Shown here piece after piece: positions 28,310-38,110 of a DNA stretch of 64,000 nt; position 1 is the first letter of the stretch, and each line of letters starts with the position of its first letter. A program made the translations under genes and the position numbers. Source of the stretch: Bifidobacterium aquikefiri (GTDB lineage: Bacteria > Actinomycetota > Actinomycetes > Actinomycetales > Bifidobacteriaceae); NCBI RefSeq assembly GCF_002259795.1, contig NZ_MWXA01000005.1:186001-250000 (forward strand). Reading direction: 5' to 3'. The notes under the pieces were generated by a model. It was not told the DNA's origin. It searched no databases and saw only the letters and a program-made list of their open reading frames with translations.

Positions 28310-30931
28310 TTAAGCCTCAGCGAGTGCACTCACTGGCGAAACTTTGGTCGCGCGTCGGGCGGGGATGATGCTGGATAACAACGCAGCTGCCAACGCGATA
28401 ATCACAATCGTGCAGGCCATGCGCCAATCGAATGGGAATGCTACCGTGCCGAAGGAAGCAAAGACAACGTATGATCCCAACCATCCAAATAAGGTCCCTG
28501 CGATGATTCCGCTTACGCCACTGCCAAGCGAGATGAGAATCGCTTCAACTGCCAGTGAACGCCGCAGTTGAGCTTTTGTCATGCCGATCGCTCGCAAGGT
28601 TGCCGACTCCTTCTGACGCTCAATGACCGACAGACTCAAAGTATTCGTCACCCCTATCAAGGCGATGACCACGGCAACGGCCAGCAAGGCAACGAGAATC
28701 ATCAACACCGAATTCACCATCTTTTCCCAAAGTGCACGCTCGGCAATCGACCCAATCACGTTTACGCTTGCGTAGGAAGACAATGCATTCTTCACATTGT
28801 CGACTAGGTTGGCAGTACTTGCAGTACCATCGCTCTTCACCCAAATCTGATTGCTGACATGATTGAGTTTCATCGAGTCAAACGTGTGTTCCGATACGAC
28901 ACCATAGAGACCATGGGTGCTATCAATGCCACGATATTCCCCAAGTTTCAGAGGAATCTCCCTCGAACTGGAATTACCCGAGGAGATGGGGAGCGAGCGT
29001 TGCTTCGCCAATGTCGCATCGCTTTTTGCGGAAGTTGATGACAATATCAGATTGCCATTGTCCAACTCCTGGGCATTGATCATGCCATGCATTACATCGG
29101 TAATGGTGCTCGGGTTCACACCATAGATATCAATCGACGCGCTCTTATATTTTCCGCTGGCGATAGTTGCGGTTGCGCTACTGACCAATTCTGCCTTGCC
29201 AACTCCTTCTGCCTTTTCAACCTTGTGTAAGGCGGAAGTATCCAAAGATTGGCCAACAGCCTGAATGTCGACACTGTAATGCGAATCCAGCACAGTACCC
29301 ATCGTCGCCTTTGCACTTGCAGCTCCAATCCCAAGGCAAGAAACCAGGGTCACACCTATGAGCAAGGCTGAACCGGTTGCAGCAACACGACGAGGATTCT
29401 TCTGAATATTCGCACTGGCAAGAGTGGAAGCCGCACCTATGTGAGAGATAATTGCTCCGACTGCTCTGAGCACTGCAGGAATCCATATGCGTGAAGTAAG
29501 CAGCATACTGATGAAACAGAAAATCACACCTGCTATAGCAACGAGTACAAGGGTTTCAGAGTCATTATCCGAAATTTGCGAGCCATGTGTGGAAGCATAG
29601 GTCCGGTAGATTGCGAAGCAGCTTAGCGCAACGCCAGCAAGTAACAGCAAGAGTCCAAAGATAATCCTCGTCTTGTTCGAACGTTTGTTCTCGGAAGCTT
29701 CAAGAGGCTGCAGAGCTTCAAGGGGCGTTACCTTGGTTGCCATTCGAGCTGAACTCATGGACGCGATGGTCGTTGCAATCAGAGCGAAGACGATGGGGAT
29801 TATGACAACCTGCCAGCTTGGAATCAGTGCAAAGGAAAGACCGCCGAGCTTTGCTCCAGCAAGCCCAAGCATGGACATAAGCCCGATGGCACATACAACA
29901 CCAAGCACCGATCCAGCAAATCCAAGAACCAACGATTCAAGAAGGACAGACCGATAGAGCTGACCTTTTTTGGCACCGATTGTTCTGAGCAGTGCCAGGG
30001 TTCTGCGCCTTTGCGCAACCATTACCTGGAAGGTGTTGCCAATCACCAGACTGGCAACGAACATAGCAAGAATACCAAAAACGAGCACGAAGGTTGTGAT
30101 GATGTTGGTTCCCCCATCCCCGAGCTGTTTGATTTGCTGATCCTGCAAAGCTTGCTTTGACTGCACTGCGAAGCCTTGTGGTAGAACGCTCTTGACATTG
30201 TTAATCACTTGTGATTCGGCCGTACCGGCAGAGGGATGTATCTTGAGAAAGATTTCAGATGTATAGAGATCATCGAATCCAGTCGAGATGCCCTGGACCG
30301 TTGATATATCAGATTCGCTCAGCACACATGCACCTCGATAATAGGAGAACGCTCCGGCATCATCACGAGTAATGCCAACCACTTTCATGTTAGAAAGGGA
30401 TCCACTCGTGCCGTACAAGCTGGTTTCGGCAGAAGTGCTGGCGCTCACCGTTGAACCTATTGAAAGCTTGAGCTGCTTGGCGACGCTATCCGCAATTGCG
30501 ATCTGTCCAGAGACCTTTGGCCACACTCCTGAGGTAAGCTGCAGAGGCACCATCGACGAAGGATTCGCAGATGCAATGGCAACGCTGGAAGCGTGCTTAA
30601 GTCCTTCTCGCCCAAGCTTTGCATTAATTTCCAAGGGTGTAGAAACATCAGTTCTTACACCTTCGACCCCTTTGAGATTCTTGAGTTCGTTAAGTCGGAA
30701 ATCTGCAACAGTAGACAAAGCTCCACTGTCGTTAGCAGATGAGTCCTTCTGAATCACCCCATAGTTTGCCTCGCCGAAATTGGCGGAAACCTGCTTTCGC
30801 AGCGAATAGTTTAAGGTGTTACTGAATAGGAAGGTACATGAAATAAACATGGAGCCGACCAGAATGGCAATGCCGGCGGGAATGAGCATTGTCAGATTTC
30901 GTTTCATTAATTGCATGGTTACTGACCACAT
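28310..30931 (-). CDS. FtsX/MacB-like ABC transporter permease
   Basis: Large permease of 873 residues with the MacB/LolC/FtsX fold: one N-terminal membrane helix (LIPAGIAILVGSMFISCTFLF), an extracytoplasmic MacB periplasmic-core-like domain, three central helices including FVLVFGILAMFVASLVIGNT, a further pair of helices and second external domain, then three C-terminal helices (ILVALLAVAVVIALIGVTNT and later). FtsX segments ERQKESATLRAIGMTKAQLR and QRRRTLALLRTIGAKKGQL show the duplicated core. AAGGACACC precedes the ATG. It is encoded 75 bases after the ATPase gene on the same strand. Such exporters move antimicrobial peptides, lipoproteins or signals; the substrate here is unknown. Confidence 0.9.
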   Translation of the reverse strand: MWSVTMQLMKRNLTMLIPAGIAILVGSMFISCTFLFSNTLNYSLRKQVSANFGEANYGVIQKDSSANDSGALSTVADFRLNELKNLKGVEGVRTDVSTPLEINAKLGREGLKHASSVAIASANPSSMVPLQLTSGVWPKVSGQIAIADSVAKQLKLSIGSTVSASTSAETSLYGTSGSLSNMKVVGITRDDAGAFSYYRGACVLSESDISTVQGISTGFDDLYTSEIFLKIHPSAGTAESQVINNVKSVLPQGFAVQSKQALQDQQIKQLGDGGTNIITTFVLVFGILAMFVASLVIGNTFQVMVAQRRRTLALLRTIGAKKGQLYRSVLLESLVLGFAGSVLGVVCAIGLMSMLGLAGAKLGGLSFALIPSWQVVIIPIVFALIATTIASMSSARMATKVTPLEALQPLEASENKRSNKTRIIFGLLLLLAGVALSCFAIYRTYASTHGSQISDNDSETLVLVAIAGVIFCFISMLLTSRIWIPAVLRAVGAIISHIGAASTLASANIQKNPRRVAATGSALLIGVTLVSCLGIGAASAKATMGTVLDSHYSVDIQAVGQSLDTSALHKVEKAEGVGKAELVSSATATIASGKYKSASIDIYGVNPSTITDVMHGMINAQELDNGNLILSSTSAKSDATLAKQRSLPISSGNSSSREIPLKLGEYRGIDSTHGLYGVVSEHTFDSMKLNHVSNQIWVKSDGTASTANLVDNVKNALSSYASVNVIGSIAERALWEKMVNSVLMILVALLAVAVVIALIGVTNTLSLSVIERQKESATLRAIGMTKAQLRRSLAVEAILISLGSGVSGIIAGTLFGWLGSYVVFASFGTVAFPFDWRMACTIVIIALAAALLSSIIPARRATKVSPVSALAEA

Positions 30932-31006
30932 AATGGTGTCCTTATATTACTCTTGTATACGACGTAATGGTGCGAAAAGATGCCTCGCAACGATGATGGT
31001 CAGTAG

Positions 31007-31849
31007 TCAGCGAATCAGTGCCGAATTGACTTGGGATGTAACGGTTTGTTGGGCGAGTGAACGGCGGCGTTCCTGCATCAAGAGATCGTTCATGCGGTCA
31101 GGATTGGGGTTCGTCTCGTCGGCAACGATGTTTCCATCGGCGAAAACGATGGCACGATCTGCATATGAGGCAGCGACGGCATCATGCGTCACCATGATGA
31201 TGGTCTGACCAAAGTCAGTCACGGACTTTTTCAGAAAGCCCAGAACCTCTGCACTCGAAACGGAGTCGAGATTGCCGGTCGGTTCGTCGGCAAAAACTAC
31301 GTCAGGTTTGGTTATCAGGGCACGGGCAATGGCCACACGCTGCTGCTGACCGCCAGAGAGTTCATTTGGCCTGTGACTCAAGCGATCTTTCAAACCCAGT
31401 GTTTCAGTGAGCATACGAAACCATTGCTTGTCGACTTTGCCACCCGAAAGGGTCAAGGGCATAAGAATGTTCTGTTTGGCCGTGAACATAGGAAGAAGAT
31501 TGAAACTTTGGAAAATAAAACCGATTCGATGTCTGCGAAGCATGGTCAGATCAGTGTCGTTCATCGATGTGATGTCGAACCCCGAGAAGACGATTTTGCC
31601 ATGCGAAACTGAATCCAATCCTGCGAGTGTGTGCATCAGTGTTGATTTTCCCGAACCGGAAGGTCCCATGATTGCCGTGAACTTGCCACGTTCAAATGCG
31701 ACATTTACTCCGCGAAGCGCATGCACGGTATTCTCTCCGCTTCCATAATCCTTGACTACATCAATCGTTTCAATCGCGGTATCGCGGTGCATTCCATTGC
31801 TAGGATTCGCTAAAGAATTCTTAGCATATGTTGGATTCACAGTGCTCAT
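31007..31849 (-). CDS. ABC transporter ATP-binding protein, MacB/LolD type
   Basis: ATPase subunit for the permease downstream. About 280 residues: Walker [20 protein letters not shown]-loop [17 protein letters not shown], signature [16 protein letters not shown], Walker [18 protein letters not shown] and switch histidine VTHDAVAAS. The start at 31849 ([11 protein letters not shown]) has AGAGGAG seven to eight bases upstream and is preferred to the frame opening at 31879. The two genes lie beside a two-component system, an arrangement common for peptide-stress exporters. Confidence 0.93.
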   Translation of the reverse strand: MSTVNPTYAKNSLANPSNGMHRDTAIETIDVVKDYGSGENTVHALRGVNVAFERGKFTAIMGPSGSGKSTLMHTLAGLDSVSHGKIVFSGFDITSMNDTDLTMLRRHRIGFIFQSFNLLPMFTAKQNILMPLTLSGGKVDKQWFRMLTETLGLKDRLSHRPNELSGGQQQRVAIARALITKPDVVFADEPTGNLDSVSSAEVLGFLKKSVTDFGQTIIMVTHDAVAASYADRAIVFADGNIVADETNPNPDRMNDLLMQERRRSLAQQTVTSQVNSALIR

Positions 31850-32095
31850 CTTCATTCTCCTCTTGTGTATAACGCTCAATCTGCGCTTGCATAAGCCAAG
31901 GATATGAAATATCAGGTCATATCAATATCGGGCAAAAGACTGATATTGCAGGCGAAATAGTGGAGTTTTCAGGATTCTTGCGTACTTTTCTCATACTTAA
32001 GGATGAAATGCCCACCAACAGAGGGTGGGTCGCGCGCGAAATGCGTAGCGTGTAGGATGAGCGTTCACATACTCTGAGGGATTGAGAGGTTGTAC

Positions 32096-33040
32096 ATGGC
32101 GAGCATTGTTCTCGGGATTGCTGATCCGACACGATTGTTTGGGGAGAACGTTCAGGATTCAACGAAGCCGCTGGTTACGATTGTTGGCGCGCATGAGCGC
32201 GTGGTAAGTCCTTTTGACTATGCGGTGACGCGCGGCGATGGAATTTTTGAGGCGACCACAGTGTGGCGCGGAACGGCGATTTCCTTGCAGGCCCATCTGC
32301 GTAGACTTGCACATTCTGCTGCTTTGATGGAATTACCGAAACCGAATATTGTCGAGTTTTCTCGAGCGGTTGATGAGGTGATCTCCCACTATGATGATCC
32401 TGAACCTGGTCCAATTCTACGCATTCTGATCTCGCGCGGCTTGGATGCGGACACAGGTGTTGGTCGTGCCGGCAATGGTCTGCCCCATGTCTGGATGTTT
32501 CTTGATGCCCAGGGAGCGTTGCATGAAACCGATCCAATCACATTGACCGCCCTGAACCGTGGATATTCCTCTGACATCACCTTACGTGCCCCCTGGCTTC
32601 TCAATGGCGCAAAGACTCTGAGCTATGCAGTCAATATGGCGATGCACCGGGAATGTGCCCGGCGCCATGTCGATGATGCCGTGACGGTTACCGAGGATGG
32701 CTTTGTTTTGGAATGCCCAAATTCTTCAATCGTTGCCCAGTATGGCAATCGTCTTGTAACGCCGAATCCGAATATCGGCATTCTTCATGGGACCAGCCAG
32801 CGTGAACTGTTTTCATTCAATCAGCAGGAAGGTGGAAGCTGGGAATATGCGAAACTCCCCTATGCCCGTTTGCAGGAGGCGGATCATATTTTCATGACCC
32901 ACGGAGGCTGGGTCATACCAGTATCCAGCATTGATGATCGCACATATTCCGTTGACCCCGGGTTCGTCCAGAATGCGAATGATGCAATCCATTCTGGGCG
33001 TACAGAGGCTGAGGCGCTGCGCATAAACCCAAACCATTGA
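32096..33040 (+). CDS. Class IV aminotransferase (4-amino-4-deoxychorismate lyase or BCAT-like)
   Basis: Pyridoxal-phosphate enzyme of fold type IV, 314 residues. Typical points are VTRGDGIFEATTVWRG near residue 45, the likely PLP lysine in LLNGAKTLSYAVNMAMHREC, DDAVTVTEDGFVLECPNSSI and TPNPNIGILHGTSQREL. The lysine context and length favour aminodeoxychorismate lyase (PabC, folate synthesis) over a branched-chain aminotransferase, but this is an inference. The ATG at 32096 follows GAGAGG; the frame can be read from a TTG two codons earlier. It stands alone, with hairpin repeat copy C after it. Confidence 0.83.
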   Translation: MASIVLGIADPTRLFGENVQDSTKPLVTIVGAHERVVSPFDYAVTRGDGIFEATTVWRGTAISLQAHLRRLAHSAALMELPKPNIVEFSRAVDEVISHYDDPEPGPILRILISRGLDADTGVGRAGNGLPHVWMFLDAQGALHETDPITLTALNRGYSSDITLRAPWLLNGAKTLSYAVNMAMHRECARRHVDDAVTVTEDGFVLECPNSSIVAQYGNRLVTPNPNIGILHGTSQRELFSFNQQEGGSWEYAKLPYARLQEADHIFMTHGGWVIPVSSIDDRTYSVDPGFVQNANDAIHSGRTEAEALRINPNH

Positions 33041-33110
33041 TATTTTCTCTGTAAAATGGCAGATCACACAGAATTCAACCCTGAATTCGCTAGCATGAAC
33101 CGCTAATTTA

Positions 33111-33213
33111 TTATTTTGTTGCCTATGTTCCGGAAAATCATCGATTTTGGGTTTTCCACGACCGTAGTTTCAACGTTTTTGAGCCATGATTGAAAACATA
33201 GGCAACAAAATAA
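33111..33213. repeat. Hairpin repeat family, copy C
   Basis: Perfect 19-base arms 33111-33129 (TTATTTTGTTGCCTATGTT) and 33195-33213 enclose a 65-base loop with GGAAAA / TTTTCC and the motif AACGTTTTT at 33172-33180. It lies between convergent genes, after the aminotransferase and before the metY stop. Confidence 0.85.
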
Positions 33214-33319
33214 ATCTCTTCGCTGAAAAAGCGGAAAAATAATGCAAAAATGGAGTGCTTGCGGAGCCTATGACCTCACTAAGCTCAGAAAACACCCCAT
33301 TGATGAAACTGCGTATAGT

Positions 33320-34630
33320 TTACTCGGCCAGACCGGACTCCTTCAGAGCAGCGAAACCGCCCTTCAGATCGTCGAAGATGTCATCGATGTTTTCCGTGCC
33401 AATAGACAGACGAATCGTTCCGGCATGGATGCCCTGATCCTCCAGTTCCTCGGGAGTCTCCTGCGAGTGTGTGGTGGATGCAGGGTGAATGACGAGCGAC
33501 TTGACATCAGCCACGTTCGCGAGCAGCGAGAAGAGGTGCAGATTGTCAATGAAGACACGCGCCGCATCCTTGCCTCCCTTCACGTCGAAGGTGAAGATCG
33601 AGCCGGCGCCCTTGGGGAAATAGCGCTGATAGAGTTCATGGTCGCGCCGTCCAGGAATCGAGGGATGTCGTACCGCCTCGACTTCAGGAACGGTCTGCAG
33701 ATATTCAACGACCTTCAACGCATTTTCAACATGACGTTCGACGCGAAGCGACAGGGTCTCTGTGCCTTGCAGCAGCAGGAACGCAGCGAATGGAGACAAG
33801 GTCGAACCGGTGTCACGCAGCAGAATCGCACGAATGCGCGTCACGTAGGCTGCAGGGCCAAGCGCCTCGAAGAAGTTCAGTCCGTGATAGCTCGGGTCGG
33901 CCTCGGTCAGCGTCGGGAACTTGCCGGGAACTTCGTTCCAGTTGAACGTGCCGCCCTCGACGACCACACCGCCAAGTGTGGTTCCGTGCCCGCCGATGAA
34001 CTTCGTCGCCGACTCGACGACGACATCCGCTCCATGCTCGAGTGGGCGGAACAGGTATGGCGTCGCAAAGGTGTTGTCGACGATCACAGGAAGATGATGC
34101 TTGTGTGCGATGGCGCTGATCGCTTCAAAATCAGGCAGGTCGGCGTTCGGATTGCCAAAGGTCTCGAAATATACGAGCTTCGTGTTGTCTTGAATCGCAT
34201 TCTCGAAATTCTGAGGGTCTTCGGGGTCAACGAAGGTCGTTGAGATGCCGTCGCGAATCAGCGTGTGCTTGAACAGGTTGAAGGTGCCACCATAGATGTT
34301 CTTGCTGGATACGATATGGTCGCCGGACTGCGTGATGTTGCGAACCGAATATTCGACCGCAGCTGCACCCGATGCCACGGCGAGACCTGCCGTGCCGCCT
34401 TCAAGCGCTGTGATTCTGTCCTCGAACACTCCTTGAGTGGAGTTCGTCAGACGACCGTAGATGTTGCCTGGATCCTGAAGTCCAAAGCGAGCCTCGGCGT
34501 GGTCGAAATTATGGAAGACATAGCTTGTCGTTGCATAGATCGGGACTGCGCGTGAATCGGTCGCCGGGTCTGCCTCTTCCTGTCCAACGTGAAGTTGGAG
34601 TGTCTCAAAACGGTACTTCTTATCTGCCAT
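33320..34630 (-). CDS. metY: O-acetylhomoserine aminocarboxypropyltransferase / sulfhydrylase
   Basis: Cys/Met-metabolism PLP enzyme of fold type I, 436 residues. It makes homocysteine from O-acetylhomoserine and sulfide, or related reactions. Family segments: [60 protein letters not shown], the PLP lysine in [19 protein letters not shown], and [13 protein letters not shown]. The start at 34630 ([11 protein letters not shown]) is backed by AAGGAG six bases upstream. It is a single-gene unit, divergent from pdxY; I looked for a SAM riboswitch upstream and did not recognise one. Confidence 0.93.
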   Translation of the reverse strand: MADKKYRFETLQLHVGQEEADPATDSRAVPIYATTSYVFHNFDHAEARFGLQDPGNIYGRLTNSTQGVFEDRITALEGGTAGLAVASGAAAVEYSVRNITQSGDHIVSSKNIYGGTFNLFKHTLIRDGISTTFVDPEDPQNFENAIQDNTKLVYFETFGNPNADLPDFEAISAIAHKHHLPVIVDNTFATPYLFRPLEHGADVVVESATKFIGGHGTTLGGVVVEGGTFNWNEVPGKFPTLTEADPSYHGLNFFEALGPAAYVTRIRAILLRDTGSTLSPFAAFLLLQGTETLSLRVERHVENALKVVEYLQTVPEVEAVRHPSIPGRRDHELYQRYFPKGAGSIFTFDVKGGKDAARVFIDNLHLFSLLANVADVKSLVIHPASTTHSQETPEELEDQGIHAGTIRLSIGTENIDDIFDDLKGGFAALKESGLAE

Positions 34631-34928
34631 TGCTGCTCCTTGCATGGTTTCAATACATACTCACATATTCAATATCGACAACCATCACTGGAAGTCGTGT
34701 CAAATGTGAGATTATGTGGTTGCAAAGCCAAGCGCAAGCCAGAAACGCGTATCGGTTATTGCAATTCTTTATAACGTATGGAAGTTTCGCTCAGCACAAG
34801 GGTTAACGCCCTTCCCTTACACCAACACCAGAGAAACATGAAAGCACACAAACTGCGCTATTGTTGCTGTGTGAAGGCGGATACTTAAACAGATCCTACT
34901 CACAAGCAACAAGGATACAAAGATACCG
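34631..34928. other. Divergent promoter region of metY and pdxY
   Basis: About 300 bases without a gene between divergent metY and pdxY. Both promoters must lie here. I see no convincing riboswitch, long hairpin or repeat, only a short weak stem CACACAA/TTGCTGTGTG near 34847-34874. Confidence 0.4.
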
Positions 34929-35807
34929 ATGACTAACGATGTAACTCTTTTTAATCGCGACCCGAAATACATTCCACGCGTCGCGGCTGTACACGACATG
35001 TGTGGCTATGGCAAATGCTCACTGACCGCTGCCATTCCGATTCTTTCTGCCGCAGGATGCGACGTTTGCCCAGTACCAACAGCTTTGTTCAGCGCCCACA
35101 CCATGTACAAAGACTTCACTTTCCATGACACGACTGACATACTGCCGGGCTATCTGGATGCATGGCGAAAGGAAGATGTCGAGCTCGATGCCGTATACAG
35201 CGGGTTTCTCGGAAGCGCGGACCAGGTAAGTATCATTCAGCGTCTCTACACTGAATACCCACAGTCCCTACGCCTTGTTGATCCGGTGATGGGCGATGCG
35301 GGCAAGATGTATCCTACCTATACCAAAGAGCTGTGCGATGCTATGGGAAGGCTTGCCAACGGTGCTGACATTCTGATGCCGAATCTCACTGAAGCCAGCA
35401 TTCTGACCGGTCGTGACTACCCCGGTCAGAATATCGGGGATAGGGAAGTCACCTCATGGGTGCAGGCTTTGCTTGATCTTGGCGCAAAGAACGTTGTGCT
35501 GAAAGGCATCGACAGAAATGATGGTTCAATTCGTAACTATGTGGCATCCGCCAGACTCGGCGATGCCAGCCATATGGTCGAGCTTGAACACGAGAAACTG
35601 CCATTCATGATTCACGGAACAGGAGACGCTTTCGCATCCTCACTCTGTGGCGCAATCATGGCAGGGAAGAATCTCGCCGAAAGCGCTCGCATTGCCGGTG
35701 AATTCGTTCGTTCGGCAATGATAAGCACACGCAATCAGCCGCATTACCAAGAACGTGGCGTCAGCTTTGAACTTAATCTCGCCGAATTGACATCATTGGT
35801 TCAGTAA
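34929..35807 (+). CDS. pdxY: Pyridoxamine/pyridoxal kinase
   Basis: Salvage kinase phosphorylating pyridoxal with ATP, ribokinase-like fold, 292 residues. Supporting segments: VAAVHDMCGYGKCSLTAAIP (substrate loop), YSGFLGSADQVSIIQRL, VDPVMGDAGKMYPTY and the C-terminal MIHGTGDAFASSLCGAIMAG, where GTGD carries the catalytic aspartate. The cysteine in GYGKCSLT fits bifidobacterial and clostridial PdxY-type kinases. AAGGA lies upstream of the ATG. A strong hairpin follows the gene. Confidence 0.92.
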   Translation: MTNDVTLFNRDPKYIPRVAAVHDMCGYGKCSLTAAIPILSAAGCDVCPVPTALFSAHTMYKDFTFHDTTDILPGYLDAWRKEDVELDAVYSGFLGSADQVSIIQRLYTEYPQSLRLVDPVMGDAGKMYPTYTKELCDAMGRLANGADILMPNLTEASILTGRDYPGQNIGDREVTSWVQALLDLGAKNVVLKGIDRNDGSIRNYVASARLGDASHMVELEHEKLPFMIHGTGDAFASSLCGAIMAGKNLAESARIAGEFVRSAMISTRNQPHYQERGVSFELNLAELTSLVQ

Positions 35808-35856
35808 TGCATTGGGGGCAACGGAAAGTCGTTGACCTTGCCCACTTGTTTTCACC

Positions 35857-35930
35857 ACCCATGTCGCGCATGCATTGGATTCTCGCTGAAATTATGCTGA
35901 GAATCATGCATGCGCAGACATGGGTTCTTT
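35857..35930 (+). terminator. Long terminator hairpin after pdxY
   Basis: Arms from 35857 (ACCCATGTC, GCGCATGCAT) and ending 35925 (ATGCATGCGC, GACATGGGT) pair over nearly 28 bases with small bulges around the loop GCTGAAATTATGCT, then TCTTTG. The rest of the gap 35808-36086 shows nothing else. Confidence 0.75.
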
Positions 35931-36086
35931 GTATTGTGACTCCCCTGCAGATTAGCCAAGCCAAGAATGTGGATATTGTATGGAATACTCCGAATGCATC
36001 CACCATCATATTGCGCGAATCCACATTCGACCACATTCACAAGATTCATTCTCTACAAACATCTTTCACATGGTCAACTGGGATGC

Positions 36087-36521
36087 ATGAACATACAACT
36101 TGCAGAAAGCACACACCTGACTTCAAGTCCTTCGCCGGATGAATTGCTGGAACCGGGCTTGAGTCCAAGATCTCTGGGAATTCTCGGAGAAAGTTACGCC
36201 GAGCATTGGTTGACCTGCCGAAGCTGGCGTATTCTCGGCAGGAACTGGCACTCACGATATGGAGAGCTCGACATAATCGCCCTCGACACCGATGGAGTGA
36301 TTGTCTTTGTGGAGGTGAAAACACGCCGTAACCGAAGGTTCGGCAATCCTCAGGAGGCCGTCGAGTATAAAAAACAACGAAGTCTTCGACGTGCAGGATC
36401 ACAATGGCTTTTCGACAAATCGCACCGCATTATTCATACTGGCGTGCGCTTTGACGTGATTGCAATCTCAGTGCTTGGCAAAACCGTGTATGTGAATCAT
36501 GTTCGGAACGCATTCGCATGA
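36087..36521 (+). CDS. yraN: YraN family (UPF0102) endonuclease-like protein
   Basis: Small protein of the UPF0102/YraN family, 144 residues with a PD-(D/E)XK nuclease-like fold, function not established. It shows LGESYAEHWLTCRSWRILGRN, the active-site-like RYGELDIIALDTDGVIVFVE followed by VKTRRNRRFG, and EAVEYKKQRSLRRAG. The ATG at 36087 fits the family length; the frame is open upstream. It overlaps yifB by four bases (ATGA). In actinobacteria yraN, yifB and dprA form a conserved operon, as here. Confidence 0.88.
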   Translation: MNIQLAESTHLTSSPSPDELLEPGLSPRSLGILGESYAEHWLTCRSWRILGRNWHSRYGELDIIALDTDGVIVFVEVKTRRNRRFGNPQEAVEYKKQRSLRRAGSQWLFDKSHRIIHTGVRFDVIAISVLGKTVYVNHVRNAFA

Positions 36522-38110
36522 GAATCGGAACTTCACTCTCCATTGGCTTGGTCGGCTTGAAGGCATGCCCCATAGCGATTCAATCGTTTATCTCGCCTGG
36601 ACTACCCTACTTTTCCATCATCGGTTTGCCAGACACCTCAGTTTCCGAAGCACGCGAACGGGTGAAATCAGCCTGTTCATCAGTCGGATTTTCATGGCCT
36701 GAGACACGAATCACCGTCAACCTATCTCCCGCATCCATACCAAAGAAAGGATCGTCATATGATTTGGCAATTGCTCTGAGCATCTTGTCTGCCGGCTCAT
36801 TCATTCCACCTGAAGCCGTTGAAGACGAACTTGCTATCGGAGAATTGAACCTCGATGGCAGCGTGCTCCATGTCAATGGTGTGCTGCCCATGATATTGCA
36901 TGCCAAGGCTCGAGGCATTCGCAAGGTGTTCGTTCCATATACCAATGAAGCCGAGGCTTCCATAGTTCCAAACATGGAAATAACTGGTGTCAGGCATCTT
37001 GGTGAACTTGTTGAGATGCGAGGCGGTAAAGCGATATATCGCGTACAGAATCAACCAAGAACGACACCGTTTGGCTCCGAGAGAGTATTGGCGGGTGAGT
37101 CTCGTGATTCATCCAACACATCCGATTCAGCGACATTGCCCGATCACTCATCGCATGATTATACGAAGCTTGACATGAGCCAGGTCCTTGGTCAGGAGCA
37201 GGCAAAATGGGCATTGACCGTTGCCGCGGCAGGTGGCCATCACATGATCATGACAGGACCCCCGGGTTCAGGCAAGAGCATGCTGGCTTCACGCCTGCCA
37301 ACAATACTTCCTCCACTCAGCGAGGATGAACAGCTGGAAGTGGCATCGATACGTTCCCTCTGTGGAAATCTTCATCAGTTTGGAATAACAGACATTCCAC
37401 CTTTCGTTGCACCACATCACACGGCTTCAACCGCTTCACTGGTTGGTGGCGGCAGTGGCATTGCCTTGCCTGGTGCCATAACGAGAGCTCACCGGGGTGT
37501 GCTGTTCATGGATGAAGCGCCTGAATTCTCTCCGCGCACCTTACAGACATTACGAGAGCCGTTGGAAACTGGCTTGATTGCACTGTCCCGCGCCAAAGGC
37601 ACAGCATTCTTTCCAGCCAGATTTCAGCTGATCATGGCAGCGAACCCCTGCCCTTGTGGTTTTGACTTTGGCAATGGTGAACGCTGCACATGCTCGGTGA
37701 AAGAGCGAACGCGATATTGGAATCGCCTATCGGGGCCAATTTTGGACCGAATCGATATACAGTCACAAATTTGCGAAGTATCGGAGATGATTGAATTGCC
37801 ATCTTCCACCGTGTCTTCCAGTGAAACCATACGCAATGTAGTGCTGACAGCTCGGAATTGTGCGAAGGAGCGCTTCCACAGCTTTGGTTGGAATTGCAAT
37901 GCCGATGCGAGCGGCGAATGGTTGCGAAAGCATACATCAAAGAGGGCACTTTCCGTGGTCAACACGGTATTGGGTAAGGGCGGACTAAGCATGCGCGGTG
38001 CTGATCGATCGATTCGTTTATGTTGGACACTCGCAGATCTGAATGGCCACACCAGTCCGAATATGTCCGATATCGAGTCAAGCATTCAACTCAGAACGAG
38101 GCTCTCATGA
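36518..38110 (+). CDS. yifB: YifB family magnesium-chelatase-like AAA+ ATPase
   Basis: ComM/YifB family protein, 530 residues. In naturally competent bacteria ComM is a helicase that promotes branch migration during transformation. The N-terminal Lon-protease-like domain includes GLPDTSVSEARERVKSA and ITVNLSPASIPKKGSSYDLA; the AAA+ core has Walker A MTGPPGSGKSMLASRLP, Walker B GVLFMDEAPEFSP, and a four-cysteine cluster AANPCPCGFDFGNGERCTCS. It overlaps yraN upstream and dprA downstream by ATGA, so all three are translationally coupled. Confidence 0.94.
   Translation: MRIGTSLSIGLVGLKACPIAIQSFISPGLPYFSIIGLPDTSVSEARERVKSACSSVGFSWPETRITVNLSPASIPKKGSSYDLAIALSILSAGSFIPPEAVEDELAIGELNLDGSVLHVNGVLPMILHAKARGIRKVFVPYTNEAEASIVPNMEITGVRHLGELVEMRGGKAIYRVQNQPRTTPFGSERVLAGESRDSSNTSDSATLPDHSSHDYTKLDMSQVLGQEQAKWALTVAAAGGHHMIMTGPPGSGKSMLASRLPTILPPLSEDEQLEVASIRSLCGNLHQFGITDIPPFVAPHHTASTASLVGGGSGIALPGAITRAHRGVLFMDEAPEFSPRTLQTLREPLETGLIALSRAKGTAFFPARFQLIMAANPCPCGFDFGNGERCTCSVKERTRYWNRLSGPILDRIDIQSQICEVSEMIELPSSTVSSSETIRNVVLTARNCAKERFHSFGWNCNADASGEWLRKHTSKRALSVVNTVLGKGGLSMRGADRSIRLCWTLADLNGHTSPNMSDIESSIQLRTRLS

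Noticed and set aside
34631-34928. SAM or other riboswitch upstream of metY
   Set aside because: I looked for paired stems and conserved cores in the leader and found only weak short stems.
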